Shown here: piece after piece, positions 1 to 6,300 of the stretch
Numbering within the stretch: position 1 is the stretch's first letter
Layout: each line of letters opens with the position of its first letter
From: Paracoccaceae bacterium
Lineage (GTDB): Bacteria; Pseudomonadota; Alphaproteobacteria; Rhodobacterales; Rhodobacteraceae
Length of the DNA: 8,950 nt
Direction of reading: 5' to 3'
NCBI GenBank assembly: GCA_026982275.1
Contig: JALSHK010000467.1
Coordinates: forward strand, 1 to 8,950
Position numbers and translations under genes: made by a program
Notes under the pieces: generated by a model
Told to the model about the DNA's origin: nothing
What the model saw: the letters and a program-made list of their open reading frames with translations, nothing else
Databases searched by the model: none

Positions 1-1
1 T

Positions 2-613
2 ACAGTGCCGTTGCAGGTCGCCCTCCAGTCTATCGGCGAGGCCGATGTGAGTGGTCCCGATATGGTGGATCTGAAGGTTTTTGCCGGCGGTATAGAGCTT
101 GACATGGCCCCGGCAGAGGCAGAATTTCTCCGCGGGCATTTCTTTAATATTTCGGAAGGGCAACGGCTTTCGGATCCTGTATTTGAATATCATAAAGCGG
201 GGTTCGAATTTTCGGACAGGGCCATGGTCTCCGGGCCGGCTATGGTCGAGGATACCTACGAATACGAAATTATCGAGATCCCCCTGCATGACAATGATGC
301 CCCGCGACGGGTGAAAAACGCCAATTTGTCCAAAGATACCTTTGCCCGCGCCAGGCGCGCGATGGTCCACGGGCCACGGCGCACAGCGGGCGCGCAAAAG
401 GCAATGCTGGCTGCAGATGTGCCCGTAACGCTGGCCCGGCCGTCTTTCCTGACCGAGACAACCATGGCCGGTTTACAAGGCGAGCTGCGCGCGGGGGATC
501 GGCTGGGGGATCTGGTGCGAAAAACGGATTTGACCAGCAGCAGCCTGTCTGAGCAACGCAATAACACCACCGGCATGCCAGGCTCGCCGGTGGCCAGCTA
601 TATCGTGCTATAG
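2..613 (+). CDS. 3' part of an uncharacterised protein gene (5' truncated by window edge)
   Basis: This is the C-terminal part of a protein I cannot assign. The frame is open from the first bases to a TAG at 611-613. A GTG at 5 could be a start, but no ribosome site can be seen in front of it and the frame continues past the edge, so I treat the gene as 5'-partial. About 203 residues are visible, numbered here from the GTG codon. Residues 46-61 read FFNISEGQRLSDPVFE, followed by a strand-rich acidic stretch (TYEYEIIEIPLHD, 84-96). From memory this pattern resembles the end of very large uncharacterised proteins encoded beside homologues of the next genes; I hold that weakly. Three short related segments recur: DVSGPDMVD (14-22), AMVSGPAMVED (73-83) and AMVHGP (119-124). 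The tail (175-202) is rich in Ser, Thr and Asn. There is no signal peptide or membrane segment in the visible part. The next gene starts 11 nt downstream, so co-transcription is likely. Confidence 0.72.
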   Translation, partial: TVPLQVALQSIGEADVSGPDMVDLKVFAGGIELDMAPAEAEFLRGHFFNISEGQRLSDPVFEYHKAGFEFSDRAMVSGPAMVEDTYEYEIIEIPLHDNDAPRRVKNANLSKDTFARARRAMVHGPRRTAGAQKAMLAADVPVTLARPSFLTETTMAGLQGELRAGDRLGDLVRKTDLTSSSLSEQRNNTTGMPGSPVASYIVL

Positions 614-617
614 GAGA
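612..617 (+). promoter_or_regulatory. Shine-Dalgarno site for the 897-residue protein
   Basis: AGGAGA lies 7 nt before the ATG at 625 and overlaps the TAG stop of the upstream gene. It supports 625 as the true start and indicates that translation of the two genes is closely linked. An ATG at 617-619 is out of frame with the gene. Confidence 0.75.
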
Positions 618-624
618 TGGTTGT

Positions 625-3318
625 ATGTCTGTAGGAAAATTCGCTTTTCTGCCAAATCTGCGAAGCGCGGCGGCGGCAGATGCCCGGCTGGAAGGGGTGC
701 GCCCGAGCCTGAGCTATGATCTGGAAATCACCGGAAATGGCACCGCGCAAGGTGCGCGCATTCCGGTTTCGGCAATCTTGAAGGGCCCGGGCGATGTGGT
801 CGGCCTGGATCCTGCACAGGTGGTCAGGGTAGAACCCGAGGCCGCCGATAAAGGGTTTGAGCCTAACTATTTCCCTTTCTTAGAGCTCAAAGACCCGGAT
901 CTGCCCTGGCGCTACACGCTGGACAGCGGGACCAAGAACCGGCTGACCCCCTGGATGGTGCTGATTGCGCTGAAGGATGACGAATTCGGATATCTCGATC
1001 AGGGCAGAGCCTTGGCCCCCCGCATTGAAGTCCTGTCTGTCAGGCATAGCTTGCCGGACCTTGATCAGGCCTGGGCGACAGCCCATGTGCAAGTGGATAT
1101 GGAAGGGATGAGCGGCACTGCTGCGGATGTGGTGCTGGCGGATCCCGGGCGCGGTTTTGCCCGGCTTTTCGCCTGCAGGAAACTGGAAGCCTCAACCCGT
1201 TATACACTGTTTGTCGTGCCCAGCTATAGCGCTGGCCGCATGGCGGCACTGGGAGAAGGGGTCGATGCGGCCGCGGGCCGGGCTATGGCATGGGATAGCG
1301 CAGATACAGGCGCACGGGTCCTGCCGTATTTCTACCGCCACCGGTTCAAGACCGAAAGCGGGCAGGATCTGGAAGCCCTGCTTAGAAAACTGCGCGCGAT
1401 CCGGGCCGACGAGGAGGGCGAGGCCGGCGCACCATTGTGGGTATCGGGCGAAAATGTGGGCTACTACAAGGATATAGACACGCAAGGATACATATTTCCG
1501 GCGCAGGCCGCCCTTGCGCAGCCCGACACGGATATCCCTGCAATGGATACGCCGGAAAAGCTACGCCGGTCTATGGCAACCACCCTGGACTCGGTGCTGG
1601 GCGAGGCCGAAGACAAAGACACGGCCGAAGACCCGTTGCTGACCTTTCCGGCCTATGGGTATCCCTATGCGGGGGCCGGGCGGATGTCTATCCCGCAGGC
1701 TGTCGGGGGCGCATGGTTTGACCGCCTGAACCTCGACCTGAAATTCAGGGCAGCCGCCGGATTGGGGCAAGCCATTGTGCGCCAGAATGACGAGCATTTT
1801 TCACAGCTTTGCTGGGAGCAGTATGACGAGGTTCTGGCCGCCAACGAGGCGCTCGGACGGTTGCAGGTGGCCAGCATGCTGGCCGGCCGGATGGAGCGGC
1901 GGCATTTTTCGAAACTTCCCGGTGAAACCGGCATACAACTGAGCAAGCCGCTAATGGGCTTTGTTCGCGAAAACCCCGATGATGATCGCGCGAAATCGTT
2001 GAAACTGGCCCTGTCGGAAAGGAATGTGCCTGATGGCTTTAGCAGCCTGGACCTGCGGCGGACCGCATCTCGCAAGCCCACACGCATGGCACCGCGCCGC
2101 AAAGGGGGGGCTCCACAGCGGCGGGTGCCGGTGGCCGCATTGCCGGGTGATAAAACGCCGGGTGAAAAAGCCGTGGCGCGTGCGGATGGCGCGCTCGGGC
2201 AACGCGCTGCGGCTTTGGCAGATTCGAAGGCACGCAACGAGATAACCAAAGCGCTGCGCGGGATGTTTAACCCCGAAATGCTGGGCCGCAAGCCCAAACC
2301 CCGCGTGCCCCGGGCGGTTGTGGGCAGTTATGCCTCGCAGCGGATCACCCGTTTGGTGGGAGACAAGCTCAGGGCGCTGCCCCGGCAAAAGGCGGATCAT
2401 TTGATCCGCGGGCGGTCCCAGGCCGAGGTTGAAGACGGAGGTATAATTTACCGGACACCCCGGCTGCCGGAACCGCTGATCGATTATTTGATGCGGATCA
2501 ACCGGGATGCGGTTTTGTCAAATGCGGCGGCTTTGCCCGAAAACACGGTTTCGGTATATGAAGAAAACCGCCATTTTGTCGAGGCCGTTATGGTGGGCGC
2601 CAATCATGCTATGAATGAAGAGCTGCGCTGGCGCGAATACCCGACCGATATGCGCGGCACAATATTCCACCGTTTCTGGAATCGCGGGGGCGAACCGGAT
2701 GACAAAAGCTCCGATGACATCACCGAAATTCGGGACTGGAGCGCAAAGCTGGGCAAAAACCCTGCCCCTGCGGATGTGGACGGGAAGGCGAATCTTGTAG
2801 TGGTCATCAAAGGTGAAGCGGTGCGCAAGCTGAATACGCCGCTGGTGGTGCTGAGCATCGCGGACAAGCCCGAGTGGGATCCGGAAAGATCCACCGATTA
2901 CGCGCCTGTCTTCTTTGGAAAAATTGGCCGTGATGCTGTCTATTTCGGGTTCGATATCAGCCGGGATTATCTGCTGTCCGAAGCCGTGCGGGACCGGGCT
3001 TTTTTTGTGATCTACGAGCCTCCCGCGCGGCTGCGTTTCGGGCTGGATGTGGGCACTGCAAATATCCGCGCCAAGCGACCTGCCTCTCCTGATCTGGTGT
3101 TGGGGAAAGCCCCGCCGCCACTGGAAAGCTGGAACGATCTTTCCTGGTCACATATGAGGCTTGATCCTGCGCAATATCTGGATTTCAGCTACAGCTTTCC
3201 CAAGCCGCCCGATGAGCCGGAAAATTACTGGAACAGCCGCAAGCACGCGGCGGGTATTGCGCGGTCATTCTGGCAAAAGCCGCTGGCGGCGGTGTTACCA
3301 TTAGCGAGGGTTTTGTAA
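625..3318 (+). CDS. Large two-module conserved protein of unknown function (897 aa)
   Basis: I recognise the sequence pattern but no known function. The N-terminal module (about 60-430) carries FEPNYFPFLELKDPDLPW (78-95), LTPWMVLIALK (107-117), ASTRYTLFVVPSYSAGR (189-205) and LNLDLKFRAAAGLG (368-381). The last is followed by a helical stretch ending in MERRHF (423-428). These match, from memory, uncharacterised proteins in many bacteria. Residues 474-600 form a basic, Pro/Arg-rich linker (10 Lys/Arg in 474-500) that is probably flexible. The C-terminal module (about 605-897) has the strongest signature: VEAVMVGANHAMNEELRW (652-669) then REYPTDMRGTIFHRFWN (670-686). It continues with DWSAKLG (704-710), VVVIKGE (725-731), PVFFGKIGRDAVYFGFDIS (761-779), RFGLD (804-808) and WNDLSW (836-841). 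The final helix, which I recall as ending near RPVRVAIH in relatives, reads KPLAAVLPLARVL here and looks diverged. No signal peptide or membrane helix is seen, so a cytoplasmic soluble protein is likely. It abuts the next gene with no spacer. It is certain as a gene and unknown in function. Confidence 0.95.
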   Translation: MSVGKFAFLPNLRSAAAADARLEGVRPSLSYDLEITGNGTAQGARIPVSAILKGPGDVVGLDPAQVVRVEPEAADKGFEPNYFPFLELKDPDLPWRYTLDSGTKNRLTPWMVLIALKDDEFGYLDQGRALAPRIEVLSVRHSLPDLDQAWATAHVQVDMEGMSGTAADVVLADPGRGFARLFACRKLEASTRYTLFVVPSYSAGRMAALGEGVDAAAGRAMAWDSADTGARVLPYFYRHRFKTESGQDLEALLRKLRAIRADEEGEAGAPLWVSGENVGYYKDIDTQGYIFPAQAALAQPDTDIPAMDTPEKLRRSMATTLDSVLGEAEDKDTAEDPLLTFPAYGYPYAGAGRMSIPQAVGGAWFDRLNLDLKFRAAAGLGQAIVRQNDEHFSQLCWEQYDEVLAANEALGRLQVASMLAGRMERRHFSKLPGETGIQLSKPLMGFVRENPDDDRAKSLKLALSERNVPDGFSSLDLRRTASRKPTRMAPRRKGGAPQRRVPVAALPGDKTPGEKAVARADGALGQRAAALADSKARNEITKALRGMFNPEMLGRKPKPRVPRAVVGSYASQRITRLVGDKLRALPRQKADHLIRGRSQAEVEDGGIIYRTPRLPEPLIDYLMRINRDAVLSNAAALPENTVSVYEENRHFVEAVMVGANHAMNEELRWREYPTDMRGTIFHRFWNRGGEPDDKSSDDITEIRDWSAKLGKNPAPADVDGKANLVVVIKGEAVRKLNTPLVVLSIADKPEWDPERSTDYAPVFFGKIGRDAVYFGFDISRDYLLSEAVRDRAFFVIYEPPARLRFGLDVGTANIRAKRPASPDLVLGKAPPPLESWNDLSWSHMRLDPAQYLDFSYSFPKPPDEPENYWNSRKHAAGIARSFWQKPLAAVLPLARVL
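2104..2110 (+). other. Seven-G homopolymer inside the 897-residue gene linker
   Basis: AAA is followed by seven G, read as AAA GGG GGG GCT (Lys493-Gly-Gly-Ala). The tract lies in the basic linker between the two modules. A +1 shift here would read on to a TAA ending at 2245, and a -1 shift would reach TGA at 2148-2150. Either would give a product holding only the N-terminal module. Whether slippage occurs is unknown. Confidence 0.5.
2142..2171 (+). repeat. Imperfect 15-nt tandem repeat, two copies, in the linker
   Basis: GCCGGGTGATAAAAC (2142-2156) is followed directly by GCCGGGTGAAAAAGC (2157-2171), with 13 of 15 bases identical. The 15-nt period keeps the frame and encodes the five-residue repeat PG(D/E)K(T/A), residues 507-516. 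This suggests the flexible linker has grown by short duplication. Confidence 0.6.
2392..2409 (+). repeat. 18-bp near-perfect palindrome inside coding sequence
   Basis: GCGGATCA and TGATCCGC are perfect complements, 8 bp each side with a TT centre. It encodes the ADHLIRG stretch at the end of the linker of the 897-residue protein. There is no T-run, so it is not a terminator. A protein-binding site or chance are both possible. Confidence 0.4.
3306..3310 (+). promoter_or_regulatory. Shine-Dalgarno site for the 1472-residue protein, inside the upstream gene
   Basis: GAGGG lies 8 nt before the ATG at 3319, within the last codons of the 897-residue gene. Its stop TAA (3316-3318) directly abuts the ATG. 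Ribosomes ending the upstream gene are therefore placed on this start, which points to translational coupling. The A-rich opening (atgaaaaaacc) should also favour initiation. Confidence 0.65.
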
Positions 3319-6300
3319 ATGAAAAAACCGAACCGGCGTAAAACCCCCAAGCCCCGGACGCCTGCCAAATCGGGAAAACGGCCCGAAACGGCCCAAAGCC
3401 CGTTATTGATGATGCCGATGCGGCTGGAGTATCGCGTGGTCACGCAAAAGGAAAAGGTCAATGTCCTGCGCCGCGCCAAAAATGCGGATACGCTGCTGAA
3501 GCTGCGTCTGAAGTTAAGCCAGACCCGGCCGGATGATGAAACAACCATTGCCGGGATCAATCGCGAAATCGAAGATCTGACCCGGGAGGCGGAAGCGTCC
3601 GGGCTGTCGCTTGAGCCGCTCGAGCTGAAAAACAGAACCGAAATCTGGATGCGCTGGTATCCGGATGACAGCTTTGCCGAGAGCGGCCTCGCTCCGGCTT
3701 CGGAGCGGGAAACAGAGGCGCTTGAAGCCTTTTTGGACCACCCGCAAAGCAGGAGTTGGCCCAGACTGGCCGAAGGCGAAATGACGGCGCTTTGGGCCGA
3801 GCTCGTGGCGGTGGCGGGGGAAGCGCGCGCCGTTCATCTCATGCGGACATATGGCGCAACGGAAGACCCGCTTTGGGAAAGCCGGATCGGGCGGATCACA
3901 GGGTTGCCCGGGCAGGTATCGGTGTTTGCTTTGCACAAAGGCGATCTGACCGAGATCGGCAGGGGCAATCCTGTTCCGCCCAATACAGATTGGGGCGGCG
4001 GTCTGGTGTCTTATGCGCCGGCTGTGGTCGGTGACGGATCATGGATGTCGGATTTCCATACTGCCCTTCAGCTGGGTATGGGGCTGAAACTGCGCGACCC
4101 TACTACCGTAGAGCTGGCGCTAGCGGCGGATTGGCTGATTTGTGTCGGAATTAGCGGGGAAAACGGGCGCGAAGAGCTGGAAAAACTGTTAGCCGATAAA
4201 ATAGCCGATGGCGGCTTTGAATTTCTGCATCAGGATACGCCCACCAACAACACGCCCGATGCGCCGGCCGGTGCGCAAAAATCCGATAGCGTTCAAGGGC
4301 GGCTCGGCCAGCGGGCCAGTTTTGAGCTGGGAAGCCTGCAGGATACGGGACTTGGCTGGGAGGTGCTTGCGACGGCATTGGGTGTGGATGGCAAGACGCT
4401 TGCCAAGGCCACAGGTGCGGGTGAGTCCGGCCATCTGGATGCCGCCGCCATGATACGGCTGATCGGGCCGGCGTTGATGGACGGATCTCTGGCTGCGACA
4501 CCGGTGATGAACGGGGTGACAGACACGGGTTTCATCGAGCTTCTGGCGCAGCATGTGCAGGCGGGAGGCTGTCTGCCCGGTGTGAAATTCGGCACATCTG
4601 CTTATGGCATATTACCGGTAGCCGATGTGCTTGCAACGCCTGCGAAACCATATAAATTGTCCTCCACAGAGGCGAATTACGAGCGCTTTATCCGGCTTTA
4701 TACAAAAATCGTGGGCCGGATGATGGTGGCAGAATCCGAGACGACCACGACGCGTCTGGAACCGGATGACCCGGATGCCTCTGAAAAGCTTACCGATATT
4801 CTCCAGACATCCTCTGTATCAAGGCGCATAGATGTAGCCAACGAGGGCGAGGACATGGTTTCCGGCTTGGAGTGCCCCTATGTGAACGGCACCACAGAGC
4901 TTACCACCCCGCGCAAGTATTTGATGCACCTGCTCACCATGCCGGTGCGGGACCTTGTTAAACCCGATGAAACAGATACCGAGTGGCCATTGCTATACCG
5001 GCTGGCCCATTTGAGCCTGACCCGCAACCGGGAGCTTGGCGTGCTGGCGGGATCAAGCGGCTTTGGCGGGCGCGGCAACCTGCGCCGGATTCAAGGCAAC
5101 TGGATGAATGGCTTATCCGCCCCGCAGCGCAATGCGGTCAACCAGTCCAGGCAATATTCGGTCGAGGGGTTCAACCAGGCCAAGGCGGCAGCCTTGAACT
5201 TGATTCCGGCCAGAAGACGGGGTGAACTGAAGGTGGTGAACGCCAGGTTTTCGGACGCCCTGAAGCGGCTGCACAATCTGGCCGCAAAGCCCGGCGGGAT
5301 CGAGCGATTGGAAACGCTGATGATGGAAGTTGTTGATCTGTTTCAGCACCGCCTGGATGCATGGATCACCGGCCTTGCCTCGATCCGGCTGGCGCGGTTG
5401 CGCGAAAGCCACCCTGAAACCGGCCTTGTGCTTGGTTGTTTTGGCATGCTGGGCAAGCTGCGGGAAAAATCGGTCACGGTGGCGGGTGATGGCTACATTC
5501 AGGCCCCCAGCCAGGGGCAGGCGGTGACCGCCGCGATTCTGCGCTCGGCCTTTTTGCGCCATCGTTCGGAGGGGGCCTTCGAGATAGATCTGAGCGCAGG
5601 CCGCACGCGACGCGCGCTGAAAATAATGGAGCATATCCGCCACGGTATCCCCTTGCCCGAGTGCCTTGGGATGCGAGGCGAGCGCTGGCTGCGCGATCGG
5701 CAGTTGTCTATGCTGATTTTCGAAATGCGGACAGCCTACCCGCTGGAGAACCCGGATGCGGACGGGCAAGGCGCGCGAGGGCCTGCGGGGCGCCGTTGCT
5801 TTGACGGGCTGGGCTTTTTGCAGGCAGCACCGGCCGGACTGACGCCGGAACAGCGGAAATTGCAAAAAACCCTGCATGATGACATGGATGCGCTGGCGGA
5901 TCTGGTGGTGGCTGAAGCCGTGCATCATCGGGCGGCAGGCGCGGCCAATGTTGCCAGCGCCTGGTTGCGGGTTTTATCGGGGGGACCGGTGCCGCACCTG
6001 CCCGAATTCATTCGCAGCTACCGCAGCGGCCATGCATCCGATTATCGGGTATCCCTGGTGTTGCCTCAAGGGCCGGCGGCCGAAAACGGCAGTCCGTTGC
6101 GCCTGGCGGAATACGGGCTGGCAGCGCTACTGGACAAAATGATACCGGCCTTGAACGATGCCGCAGTCATGGCCCGGATAATGCTGGGCAATGAAACGGT
6201 GTATGAGGTAAAAATTCATTTAGCCACAGATTTGGGGCTGGATGCCATCCATCTGGCCAGGCTCGGGGTCGAGCCGCTGAGGCGGCGGATGGAGGCCTTT

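Noticed and set aside
5..7. GTG at position 5 as the true start of the first gene
   Set aside because: No ribosome site can be seen and the frame stays open to the window edge. A start upstream is more likely, so the gene is treated as partial.
493..512. Direct repeat GGGGGATC at 493 and 505
   Set aside because: It is explained by the similar residue pairs Gly-Asp-Arg and Gly-Asp-Leu, and is too short to mean more.
1145..1164. CCGGGC / GCCCGG 6-bp hairpin followed by CTTTTC as a terminator
   Set aside because: The stem is short, the T-run is interrupted, and it lies deep inside an intact conserved gene.
1665..2297. A 210-codon open frame on the minus strand inside the 897-residue gene
   Set aside because: The forward frame carries the family motifs. 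The reverse product is Ser/Arg/Ala-rich, typical of a GC-driven shadow frame.
3000..3006. A run of seven T within the 897-residue gene as a terminator or slippage site
   Set aside because: No stem precedes it and it encodes Phe-Phe in the conserved FFVIYEPP strand, so codon content explains it.
5113..5928. A 271-codon open frame on the minus strand inside the 1472-residue gene
   Set aside because: It is antisense to a clearly conserved coding region. Long antisense frames are common in GC-rich genes, and its translation has no recognisable domain.
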